From contig NZ_BQHW01000035.1 in NCBI RefSeq assembly GCF_021602025.1, forward strand, positions 1-44,129: a stretch of 44,129 bases of DNA, in the 5' to 3' direction. Position numbers and translations under genes: made by a program. Positions 8,394 to 15,396 of this stretch are shown here, one piece after another. Position 1 is the first letter of the stretch; every line of letters begins with the position of its first letter. Under the pieces are notes generated by a model, which saw nothing but the letters and a program-made list of their open reading frames with translations, was not told the origin of the DNA and did no database searches. The DNA is from Pseudomonas ceruminis. Lineage in GTDB: Bacteria > Pseudomonadota > Gammaproteobacteria > Pseudomonadales > Pseudomonadaceae.

Positions 8394-8498
8394 CGCTGAG
8401 CCTTCTGGAGGTTGTTGACGAGGGCAGGCGAAGCCATTCACCAACCCCCTTGAAGCGCTCCTGCCGTTTACGGCATCCCTCACCGCATTTTTTTTGCA

Positions 8499-8526
8499 AC
8501 ATCACCCTCAGCCAGGAGGGTGATGT
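8499..8526. other. Stem-loop between the CDF and DUF3147 genes
   Basis: An 11-bp perfect stem ACATCACCCTC/GAGGGTGATGT has a 6-base loop. No T tract follows on the minus strand, so it may be a weak or processed terminator, or protect mRNA ends. Confidence 0.5.
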
Positions 8527-8550
8527 GTTTGCATGGTGTTTACCGATCGG

Positions 8551-9456
8551 TCAGTGCGAGGGTGAGGGAACGCTCTCGTGGAAAGCTGCCCGCTCGATCT
8601 GGATGGTGCAGTGATGGATTTCGAATGCATCGCTGACAGCATCCACGACGGCCGCCAACACAGCATCCCCATCTGCAGAATCCCGAACCACTACGTGCGA
8701 CGTCATCACGTTACTGCCACTGCTGACAGCCCACACGTGCAAGTCATGAACGTCCGTCACGCCATCTACTCCGAGGATGGTGGCCTCGATTGCCGTAACG
8801 TCGAGCCCCCTCGGGACACCCTCCATGAGGATCCCCAGGCTTTCGCGAAGCAACTGCCACGTCCGCGGCAGAACCCAAAGGCCGATCGCCACAGCGACAA
8901 TCGTGTCGACCCAGGTCCAGCCGGTGAAGCGGATGATAAGTGCCGCGATGATTACGCCAAGCGAGCCGAGCATGTCGCTCCAAACTTCGAGGTAGGCTCC
9001 TTTGACGTTGAGGCTTTCGTTGCTCGCAGATGCCAGAAGGCGCATCGAAATTAGGTTGATGATCAGGCCGGCGATTGCGATCCACATCATCGCTCCGGTA
9101 GCGATCTCCGCCGGCATGAAGAAGCGCTGGTAGGCCTCATACAAGATGTACATCGCCACCAGGAAGAGCAGCACGGCGTTGAACGTCGAAGCCAGAATTT
9201 CCAGGCGCGCATAGCCGAAGGTTCTTTTCTGATCCGCCGGCCGCTTGGCTATCTGAAGTGCAATCAGTGAGATCGCCAAGGCGGCAGTATCTGTGAACAT
9301 GTGAGATGCGTCCGACAGCAGCGCCAGGCTGCCGGTAATCCACGCACCGATCACTTCTGCAATCATGAAGCTGCCAGTCAAGCCGAGCGCCATGATTAGC
9401 TTCTTCTGATGCCCCTCGCGTACTGCAGCGCTGCCATGGTCATGATTTGAACCCAC
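8551..9456 (-). CDS. Cation diffusion facilitator (CzcD-like) metal exporter
   Basis: The 301-residue inner-membrane antiporter has six TM segments and a C-terminal cytoplasmic domain. TM2 has the metal site LSDASHMFTD; the region after it has KRTFGYARLEIL. In TM5 the usual HxxxD is ExxxD (GAYLEVWSD), which may shift metal choice. The N-terminus has a short His/Asp stretch (HDHGS). The cytoplasmic domain ends with HDLHVWAVSSGS and HHCTIQIE. Translation starts at a GTG with a strong RBS (AAGGAG). CDF proteins export Zn, Cd or Co against protons. The gene follows a zinc-ribbon gene in what looks like one operon. Confidence 0.9.
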   Translation of the reverse strand: MGSNHDHGSAAVREGHQKKLIMALGLTGSFMIAEVIGAWITGSLALLSDASHMFTDTAALAISLIALQIAKRPADQKRTFGYARLEILASTFNAVLLFLVAMYILYEAYQRFFMPAEIATGAMMWIAIAGLIINLISMRLLASASNESLNVKGAYLEVWSDMLGSLGVIIAALIIRFTGWTWVDTIVAVAIGLWVLPRTWQLLRESLGILMEGVPRGLDVTAIEATILGVDGVTDVHDLHVWAVSSGSNVMTSHVVVRDSADGDAVLAAVVDAVSDAFEIHHCTIQIERAAFHESVPSPSH

Positions 9457-9510
9457 GTATTTCTCCTTGCGCAGGGTTGTGGTCTCGTTGGCCTTCCTGT
9501 CTACCTAGCC

Positions 9511-9849
9511 TTAGAGCGTCGCTTGGCCACAGTGACTGCAAAATCTTGCTCCTGCACTCAGCAGCGAGCCGCAGGCGGTGCAACCACTCGATAGCGGTGT
9601 TCCGCAGTTTAGACAAAAGCGTGCTGACGGATCGTTGGCCGTCCGGCACTGCCTGCAGCCCTGCAGATCTTTGATGGGGGCAGGAGTGGGAGGGCGCCCG
9701 CCGTCATACACCTGATTACCGCCGTCGCAGCCCTGCTGCCGGCCATGGCGATCATATTGCTCGGCCCCATGTCCCCCGCTGTGGTGCTTGCCTCCACCGT
9801 GGTTTCCACGGCCATGGTGCCCGCCCAGGATGTTTTTGAAAAAGCTCAT
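9511..9849 (-). CDS. Double zinc-ribbon protein with Gly/His-rich N-terminus
   Basis: The 112-residue protein has no signal peptide or TM helix. Residues 1-50 are Gly/His-rich (GGHHGRGNHGGGKHHSGGHG). The C-terminal half holds paired zinc-ribbon knuckles: CRQC with CLNCG, and CTACG with CSHCG, with RFC before the second knuckle of each pair. The His-rich segment could bind metal. RBS GAGGGG lies 9 bases before the ATG. The gene is 54 bases upstream of the CDF exporter, so it may act as a metal-binding or regulatory partner. This role is inferred. Confidence 0.75.
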   Translation of the reverse strand: MSFFKNILGGHHGRGNHGGGKHHSGGHGAEQYDRHGRQQGCDGGNQVYDGGRPPTPAPIKDLQGCRQCRTANDPSARFCLNCGTPLSSGCTACGSLLSAGARFCSHCGQATL

Positions 9850-10092
9850 GGTATTCGCCCCTCATTGATGGGTGACATATTAACGAGCAAAAGTTGAAAA
9901 TAATATTCTGCTCGCGAGAAAGACTTGTAAGTTGAATTGAAAGTTCAAAATTAGCCTACGACAAAACGAAACCGTTTTGTTTGTGAAATTAAATTTATCT
10001 AGCTGAGCGGAGCATTGCTTTTGGTGGGTAGTATCCCCCTAATTTTGATCATAGCGTGATCAATGACAATCAAAACAGCAGTAATTGGATTT

Positions 10093-10131
10093 CTGTCAGC
10101 ATTGTAATCCCGAGGTCATCGTGTCGTTATC
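10093..10131 (+). promoter_or_regulatory. CopR-type box and promoter upstream of eptA
   Basis: CTGTCAGCATTGTAAT (10093-10108) is followed after 18 bases by GTTATC (10126-10131). It aligns without gaps with the gtrA promoter, including GGTCAT between them. The rest of the 9850-10339 gap is AT-rich near the left end and shows no gene. Confidence 0.6.
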
Positions 10132-10339
10132 AGGTCCCGGAAATAATGCGCTCAGCGAGATTCATTTCTCTTTTTATCCCTATGCCTCACACATACTAAG
10201 CGTCCCCAACGCCTAGGGGCCTAAGGCCTCTGACGCTCCGCACATTGCGCAATCGCTCAGCATCTGTCGACGGTTTGCCTTGTAGCTCCCGCTAACTCCA
10301 TAGCTACCGCCATGGATAAGCAGCTTCCAGAGTTTGATA

Positions 10340-12037
10340 ATGACACCTTCCAAATCCATTGTTCACACCCTGTTAAGCAAATGGATCTTTGCTATTCGCA
10401 ATGCGCGGCAGAAAGGCATCAGTACTAATTTGCTAATCGGCCTGGTGACTTTTTGGTTACTGCTATTCGCGAACGCTGAGCTCTGGAACGTGCTCTGGAA
10501 GCTGGTATTCAAAACCGATGAAGTGAACTGGCAGCTAGCGGCTAGCCTCCCAGTCATAGTATTCGCATGGGTGTTTACCGTTCTGAGCTTGCTGTCATGG
10601 GGGCGGCTGGCCAAACCCATACTGTGCCTGGTACTGATCAGCGCGTCTTTTGCGAGTTACTTCATGAATGCCTACGGCATCGTGATCGATTACACAATGT
10701 TCACCAACGTTGTGGAGACCGACGTCGCTGAGGCAACCGAGCTGCTGAATTGGAAGCTCGGTCTTTGGGTCGCAATGGTTGGGGTGTTGCCCGTCTACCT
10801 GATTGCCCGGGTTCCCCTCCGGCGCAAGCCTTGGGCCAAAGCTTTGGTCAGCAGGTTCATTGCTCTGTCGCTCGCTCTGTTGACCTTATCTGGCATCGCG
10901 TTGAGTCAGTACCAGTCGTATGCCTCCTTGCTGCGCAACAATCGGGAGATCCGGCTGATTCTGGTACCTACCAACTTGTTTGCGGCTGGCCATGGGTACC
11001 TGAAGCGTCAGCTGGCCTCACCTAAAACGCTGACGGCCATTGGTACTGATGCGGTAGTTAATCGACAGGGTGCGGCTCGTAAACCCAGGCTGCTGGTACT
11101 GGCAGTAGGAGAGACCGCTCGCTCCGCCAACTTCTCCCTCAACGGCTACTCCCGTGAAACGAATCCGGAACTAGAAAAGCGAAATGTCATTAGCTTCACG
11201 AACGTGAGCTCCTGCGGTACCGCTACCGCGGTCTCGCTGCCATGCATGTTCCTGGACGTGGGTAAGGCCCAGTACAAAGATGGCTTGGCCAAGAGCCGAG
11301 AAGGGCTGCTCGACGTGCTTCAACGCGCTGGCATCAGTGTCATGTGGACTGACAACAACTCGGGGTGCAAAGGGGTCTGCGACAGGGTTCCCAACCACAA
11401 GGCTGCCTCTCACGCGGATTCCCAACTGTGCACCAGCGAGGAGTGTAAGGACGGGGTGCTGCTCACGGAGATGCAAGACTTCATCAAGCGCCAGGAAGGC
11501 GATGCTGTCCTGGTGCTCCACTACAAAGGCAGTCACGGCCCGGCCTACTACAAGCGCTACCCCTCGCAATTCAAGAAATTCGCACCGGTGTGCGAGACCA
11601 ACGAGCTCGACAAATGTAAGCAGGAGGAGGTGGTCAATGCCTACGACAACTCAATCCTCTACACCGATTATGTGACTGCAAATCTCATCGATATCCTGGC
11701 GGCCAACACCAAGTTCGACACTGCGCTGATGTACGTTTCGGACCACGGCGAATCGCTGGGGGAGGGTGGGCTCTATCTACACGGGCTGCCTTACGCGATG
11801 GCTCCTGACGAGCAAACAAAGGTGCCGTTGGTACTTTGGATGTCTGACTCGCTCGCGAAGAGCGAAAAGGTCAACGTGGGTTGTTTGAAAGCTCAAACCA
11901 CGTCACCGCTGAGCCACGACAACCTGTTCCACACCGTGCTCGGCATGATGAACGTCCAGACGTCTTCGTATCGCTCAGCGCTGGATTTCACTGCCCCTTG
12001 TAAGCCCTTTGTCGGAGGCTCTTATTCTGGCCTCTGA
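10340..12037 (+). CDS. eptA: EptA-like lipid A phosphoethanolamine transferase
   Basis: The protein of about 565 residues has an N-terminal domain of five TM helices (to about residue 190) and a periplasmic sulfatase-fold domain. The catalytic Thr259 lies in VGETARSANFSLNGYSRETN. Other metal-site motifs are SHGPAYYKRYP and SDHGESLGEGGLYLHG. Periplasmic cysteines typical of EptA/MCR enzymes are present (SSCGTATAVSLPCMF, CKGVC, CTSEEC). The enzyme moves phosphoethanolamine from phosphatidylethanolamine to lipid A, lowering surface negative charge. The ATG at 10340 is favoured over a TTG at 10334. Its promoter matches that of the gtrA operon, so metal induction is likely. It is family-level similar to MCR enzymes but reads as a Pseudomonas EptA. 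Confidence 0.9.
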   Translation: MTPSKSIVHTLLSKWIFAIRNARQKGISTNLLIGLVTFWLLLFANAELWNVLWKLVFKTDEVNWQLAASLPVIVFAWVFTVLSLLSWGRLAKPILCLVLISASFASYFMNAYGIVIDYTMFTNVVETDVAEATELLNWKLGLWVAMVGVLPVYLIARVPLRRKPWAKALVSRFIALSLALLTLSGIALSQYQSYASLLRNNREIRLILVPTNLFAAGHGYLKRQLASPKTLTAIGTDAVVNRQGAARKPRLLVLAVGETARSANFSLNGYSRETNPELEKRNVISFTNVSSCGTATAVSLPCMFLDVGKAQYKDGLAKSREGLLDVLQRAGISVMWTDNNSGCKGVCDRVPNHKAASHADSQLCTSEECKDGVLLTEMQDFIKRQEGDAVLVLHYKGSHGPAYYKRYPSQFKKFAPVCETNELDKCKQEEVVNAYDNSILYTDYVTANLIDILAANTKFDTALMYVSDHGESLGEGGLYLHGLPYAMAPDEQTKVPLVLWMSDSLAKSEKVNVGCLKAQTTSPLSHDNLFHTVLGMMNVQTSSYRSALDFTAPCKPFVGGSYSGL

Positions 12038-12159
12038 ATGTTCGATGTGGACCGGATCATCGGCCAGGCGGTTCTGCACCAGCCTGCTTTGACAGCTGAG
12101 AGAAGCTGGACTAATTACATAGCTGCATTCAACAACCCAAGCGGAAAAGGAAGTTTTGC

Positions 12160-12288
12160 ATGAGCATCAAGCCAGGCCCAAAGCGCACCAATGAAGATGG
12201 CACTCCGGACAAAAGGCAGCGAGTCACCCCTGAAAAGCAGAAGGACCATCCGGACCTGAAACCCCACAAGCACAAAAAGGGGGAGTAA
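12160..12288 (+). CDS. Small basic 42-residue protein
   Basis: An ORF of 42 codons begins MSIKPGPKRTNEDG and ends HKHKKGE. It has a good RBS (GGAAG, 6 bases before the ATG) and is followed within 8 bases by a strong intrinsic terminator, which together support a real gene. The product is highly charged, Lys/Pro-rich, has no membrane segment and no cysteine. Function is unknown. Confidence 0.55.
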   Translation: MSIKPGPKRTNEDGTPDKRQRVTPEKQKDHPDLKPHKHKKGE

Positions 12289-12295
12289 GAAAAAA

Positions 12296-12322
12296 GCAGC
12301 TCTCGGGAGCTGCTTTTTTTTT
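12296..12322 (+). terminator. Intrinsic terminator after the 42-residue ORF
   Basis: Stem GCAGCTC/GAGCTGC with a TCGG loop (12296-12313) is followed by nine T. A-rich sequence on the left side may allow some function on the minus strand. Confidence 0.9.
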
Positions 12323-12431
12323 GGGGCTGTGTGCAAACCCTCCCGACCGTCTCGCTGATCAATCGGACCGCGTCGTGAGTCTTCCGCTTGGCTTGATGGA
12401 TTCTGAAGCTACCTCCGGATCGGTTATCCCT

Positions 12432-12638
12432 TCAGTGCGGACGACGAGACTGATATCCCAGAGCGTTGAGCTGATACTCGCTGACAGCCCGAAATTGTGA
12501 TTCTGCGATTTGACGCAGGCGCTCAACCTCTTCGGCAGATGAGCCAGAAGCCTGCGCCTCGTGGTATTGCTTCATCGCATCCACTGCGTCGGTATACATG
12601 GGGTGGTCGGGGAGAAGAGCTGGTATCTTTTTCGTCAT
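12432..12638 (-). CDS. Small helical protein, paralogue of its upstream neighbour
   Basis: The 68-residue protein starts MTKKIPALLPDHPMY. Its core (AMKQYHEAQASGSSAEEVER then AESQFRAVSEYQLNALG) aligns with that of the upstream gene (AIRQAHEAEAAGLPDLEVQR then ADSLYQAVIDFQLLKAG). The RBS AGGA overlaps the stop codon of that gene, so translation is coupled. A GTG in frame at 12656 is less likely because it overlaps the upstream stop. No function is known to me; the pair could form a heteromeric helical complex. Confidence 0.65.
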   Translation of the reverse strand: MTKKIPALLPDHPMYTDAVDAMKQYHEAQASGSSAEEVERLRQIAESQFRAVSEYQLNALGYQSRRPH

Positions 12639-12652
12639 GTAGCGGCAGGTCC

Positions 12653-12877
12653 TCACTGGATAGTCGACGGTGGTTTACCTGCTTTGAGGAGCTGAAAATC
12701 AATGACCGCCTGATAGAGCGAATCTGCCAATAGGTGAAGACGCTGTACCTCAAGGTCTGGCAATCCAGCAGCCTCCGCTTCGTGGGCCTGTCGGATAGCT
12801 TCAAGCGCTTGCCTCATCAGTGGCTCACCAGCCTCGACCATTCCAATGAATGTGCGCTTCACAACATTTTGCTCCAC
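12653..12877 (-). CDS. Small helical protein, first of the tandem paralogues
   Basis: The 74-residue, acidic, mostly helical protein has no cysteine and no membrane segment. It starts MEQNVVKRTFIGMVEAGEP. It resembles the downstream protein over about 45 residues, which suggests a local duplication. The stop codon lies 12 bases before the next ATG. A 60-bp palindrome lies about 135 bases upstream. Function is unknown. Confidence 0.65.
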   Translation of the reverse strand: MEQNVVKRTFIGMVEAGEPLMRQALEAIRQAHEAEAAGLPDLEVQRLHLLADSLYQAVIDFQLLKAGKPPSTIQ

Positions 12878-13012
12878 TCAGCTGAAGATGAATTATAGGA
12901 CACCGCGGCGTGGCAAGGCCCCGAGCAGCACAGGTGTTCGACGTCCGGCTGAACGAACCAATGAGGAGCGCGCTGGCCTGGGGAGTGGCCAGGGCGCGTG
13001 TCATAGCTACGT

Positions 13013-13072
13013 TGTAAACCACTTTTTTCACTGTAAACCACTGTGGTTTACAGTGAAAAAAAGTGGTTTACA
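13013..13072. repeat. 60-bp palindrome made of four GTAAACCAC units
   Basis: Two direct copies of GTAAACCAC (13014, 13033) are followed by two inverted copies (GTGGTTTAC, 13043 and 13063). The inner and outer copies are joined by T6 on the left and A7 on the right. The arms (13013-13041 and 13043-13072) match except for one extra A. It can form a long hairpin or bind a protein as four half-sites. It lies between the stop of the 307-residue gene and the tandem paralogues. Confidence 0.9.
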
Positions 13073-13082
13073 GCAGGCCTCC

Positions 13083-14006
13083 TCAGGCCTGAGTCAGCTC
13101 CAGCAGATCGCCCAGTTCCTCCCGGGCCATCTTCACTCTATCCATTCTGCGATAAGGATGATCAACCGGCATCCGGATAAGAGATTCGAACCAAGCCGAA
13201 TCGAATTTGATGACTTCCTTGTGAATGTGCTCAAGCTCACCTCCGCGAGGCTGTGACACTACAAACTCCATGCTTTCAACCAAGCCAGACGCTTCACTGT
13301 CTTTGACGATTCGATGGCGGATGAAACTCATTTTGAGATCAAAATATGCCGCCTTCGAACCAGGCACCTTCTTCGATTCCAGCCGACCAGTGCTGCTGAT
13401 TTCCGCCCCCGGCACCTCAGCGGCAATAGCTTTCACCAGCTCAGCATTTCCACTGACCTTCTGGCCAAACAGGCGGGTGGCGTCCGACATGTAAGCAAAG
13501 ATCCATGGCACATTGCGAAGCGTCGCGCCGGTATAGAGGTAGCCACGCTCTCCCTTGTAACGCTGCAGCATGCCTCTCAACGCGTTCTCGGAAAGGACCA
13601 GTTGGGTCTCTTTCTCCAGGATGTAAACCACGCGATCGAACTGTTCGATCAATAGCTTGAGAATCTTCCGCGGGACGCCGTCAAACCTGGTTTTTCGTTC
13701 TGTTTTCTTATGCTGGCGAGGCTTGAAGTACGGGCAATCGTTACGGGCCTCACTATCAAATGGAGCGATGCCGCGAATGCTCTTAGTAGCATGTTTCCCG
13801 AATGGGTTCTTCACGTTAGGCGGTAGCTCATACAGCCCAACCAGCTGGACAGGGTTGTCGCATGCCGGGCATACAGCAAACTGAGCTAGCTTGCCCGCAC
13901 TTCCAGGCTGGTACCACGGATCTCTGCGGAAGGTCTCGGCCTCGAAACCTTCCTTGTCGATGATCTTGCTTTCTGTGTCTTCGATGCGGAGCTTATAGAC
14001 ATCCAT
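13083..14006 (-). CDS. Unrecognised 307-residue protein with a Cys pair
   Basis: I do not recognise this protein. It has no signal peptide or membrane helix. An N-terminal CPACDNP knuckle (about residue 47) and a later NDCPYF could form a zinc site of the C-X2-C...C type. The middle is rich in Lys/Arg (PRQHKKTERKTRFDGVPRK). The rest is mixed alpha/beta (LLIEQFDRVVYILEKE, GYLYTGATLRNVPWIFAYM). The size and basic middle would suit a nucleic-acid-associated protein, but this is only inference. It is on the same strand as the small genes either side. The 14007-14316 gap upstream shows no gene or clear signal. Confidence 0.7.
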   Translation of the reverse strand: MDVYKLRIEDTESKIIDKEGFEAETFRRDPWYQPGSAGKLAQFAVCPACDNPVQLVGLYELPPNVKNPFGKHATKSIRGIAPFDSEARNDCPYFKPRQHKKTERKTRFDGVPRKILKLLIEQFDRVVYILEKETQLVLSENALRGMLQRYKGERGYLYTGATLRNVPWIFAYMSDATRLFGQKVSGNAELVKAIAAEVPGAEISSTGRLESKKVPGSKAAYFDLKMSFIRHRIVKDSEASGLVESMEFVVSQPRGGELEHIHKEVIKFDSAWFESLIRMPVDHPYRRMDRVKMAREELGDLLELTQA

Positions 14007-14316
14007 CTTTGCTGAAACCGTATCAATAGAGGGTTTCTGGATGGTAACGAGCGAGGATAGGCAGCAGTAGGCCTAACTGACCCTTTTGGTGGTCACCCAC
14101 TGGTTTGAGGCCAGCCCAAAGCATGCCTGATCGACCTGGGCGGGCCCTAGAAACAACTAACCCCCTGATGCGCAGTACAGGTCTGGGACCTGCCCGAGGC
14201 GTGGGGGCTATTCTTGGAGCGACAGTGACACCGGCTCCGGAGAAAATCAATTGGTTTGTAGAGCAGCCGGTCAGCTAAGGTCAAACCCAGATCCTAAAGG
14301 GGAGGCCGATAGCAGC

Positions 14317-14565
14317 TCAGTCAGCATCATCGGCACCTTCTTCATCTTCATCGGTATCCCCAACACTGAGCCAGTCGTGAAGGTTGTACCGCACGAAGTC
14401 TTCCGCATCGAGCATGGTAAAGTCTTGTAGCACCGTGACGTCTGCTCCACCGAAGTACAGCCCATCGTTGAGATTTCTGGCCACCCCGAGCACTTCATTC
14501 AGCTGGTCGTGCAGCTCATTTGCGCGCCTGGCGTGCTCTCGTTTGGTCAAAAACCGGAACACCAC
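14317..14565 (-). CDS. Small acidic hypothetical protein
   Basis: The ORF of 82 codons from a GTG is helical at the N-terminus (REHARRANELHDQLNEVLG) and very acidic at the C-terminus (GDTDEDEEGADDAD). No family is recognised. The frame is open further upstream without an ATG, so the true start is unsure. The acidic tail recalls DNA-mimic or partner proteins, but nothing in the sequence proves that. Confidence 0.45.
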   Translation of the reverse strand: MVFRFLTKREHARRANELHDQLNEVLGVARNLNDGLYFGGADVTVLQDFTMLDAEDFVRYNLHDWLSVGDTDEDEEGADDAD

Positions 14566-14587
14566 CTCGTAGGGCTCAGGGGTGGTA

Positions 14588-14782
14588 TTACCCGCTTTGC
14601 TTCAAGCCGCAGGAGTTGCAGGTCCGTTGCAGCTTGATGGTTTTACTTAAGGAGCCAAGCCAGCTCTCCAATCCGCAGATGCTGTGCACATTTTTTTGCA
14701 CATATCTCACGCCACGATACCCCAGTAGATTCAGGCTTTTCGCAGCCTTTGCATAGGTGAGTCGCGATGGATTTCTACACAT
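14588..14782 (-). CDS. Possible small protein with a C-terminal Cys pair
   Basis: A 64-codon ORF (MCRNPSRLTYAKAAKSLNLL at the start, RTCNSCGLKQSG at the end) ends within the open frame upstream of the acidic protein. The amino-acid mix looks protein-like, but I see no strong RBS and no family. It may be a gene or a remnant. Apart from it and the terminator at 14926, the 14566-14967 gap holds nothing I recognise. Confidence 0.3.
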   Translation of the reverse strand: MCRNPSRLTYAKAAKSLNLLGYRGVRYVQKNVHSICGLESWLGSLSKTIKLQRTCNSCGLKQSG

Positions 14783-14925
14783 CTCAATGAGGAAACCTAA
14801 GCTCCGTTTTCCACGTATTCCTCCGCTACAGAACGCTTTTCTGCGGTGTGTCCCCTGACATTCGCTTTTCAGGGCGAGCTATGGGGGCCACTCAAGACGG
14901 CTATCTTTTGCCTGGCACCAATGAA

Positions 14926-14949
14926 AAGGCCCTCAATATTGAGGGCCTT
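14926..14949 (-). terminator. Terminator of the STAS/HATPase genes
   Basis: A perfect 24-bp palindrome has AAGGCCCTCA on one arm, its complement on the other and an ATAT-like centre. On the minus strand it is followed by TTTTCATT. It lies 18 bases after the stop of the STAS-like gene. Confidence 0.8.
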
Positions 14950-14967
14950 AAATTCAATGCGGATCCG

Positions 14968-15273
14968 TCACGCGGGCATTTTTTGCAGCTGTCGAACTCG
15001 ATCATGGACCACAAATTTAATGATTCCTTTGACATCGTTGGTGCAGTTTTCAAAGGCAAGGCGCGATACCACCTGGCGACCCTCCTTCAGAATCAGCGCC
15101 CCGATCAACTCGTCGACGAAGGACTGAGTGACATCGTTCCCAGCGAAATCTATGACAACGCTCTCACCACTGCTGAGCGAGCGTTCGATTTCGGTACGGT
15201 AGGGGATCGCTGAAGCTCGCATTCCGTACGTTCGGATAGAACTATCCCTACTTAATCGAATTTGAGTTTGCAT
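14968..15273 (-). CDS. STAS-like (DUF4325) protein
   Basis: The 101-residue cytoplasmic protein has the DUF4325 pattern: GESVVIDFAG, then DVTQSFVDELIGAL, then LAFENCTNDVKGII. DUF4325 domains resemble STAS anti-anti-sigma proteins and are usually coded next to GHKL ATPases, as here. The RBS AAGGGG lies 9 bases before the ATG. The gene follows the ATPase gene by 123 bases on the same strand. In the SpoIIAA/SpoIIAB model it would be a phospho-switch partner of the kinase, but no sigma factor is nearby, so the output is unknown. Confidence 0.75.
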   Translation of the reverse strand: MQTQIRLSRDSSIRTYGMRASAIPYRTEIERSLSSGESVVIDFAGNDVTQSFVDELIGALILKEGRQVVSRLAFENCTNDVKGIIKFVVHDRVRQLQKMPA

Positions 15274-15396
15274 GTCGTAACCCCTTGTATTGCATAATCC
15301 TTTTTTGCAGCCCGAGAGTTTCAGTTGACGCTGAATCTCCCATTTACCGCTCCTTGCATGATCGACTCTAGCCCTCGAGCTATCAAAAAGCCAGAG

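Noticed and set aside
10340-12037. Mobile colistin resistance (mcr) gene
   Set aside because: The family is the same, but gene context and promoter fit a Pseudomonas EptA; sequence alone gives no reason to call it mcr.
12113-12120. ATTACATA as another CopR-type site
   Set aside because: Only one half-site fits, and the orientation is away from the small gene at 12160.
13013-13072. Palindrome as an ordinary terminator
   Set aside because: It is much longer than usual, built from a repeated 9-base unit, and has no T tract right after the stem on the minus strand.
14846-15213. Plus-strand frames opposite to the STAS-like gene
   Set aside because: The DUF4325 pattern is clear on the minus strand, with an RBS and a terminator that fit.
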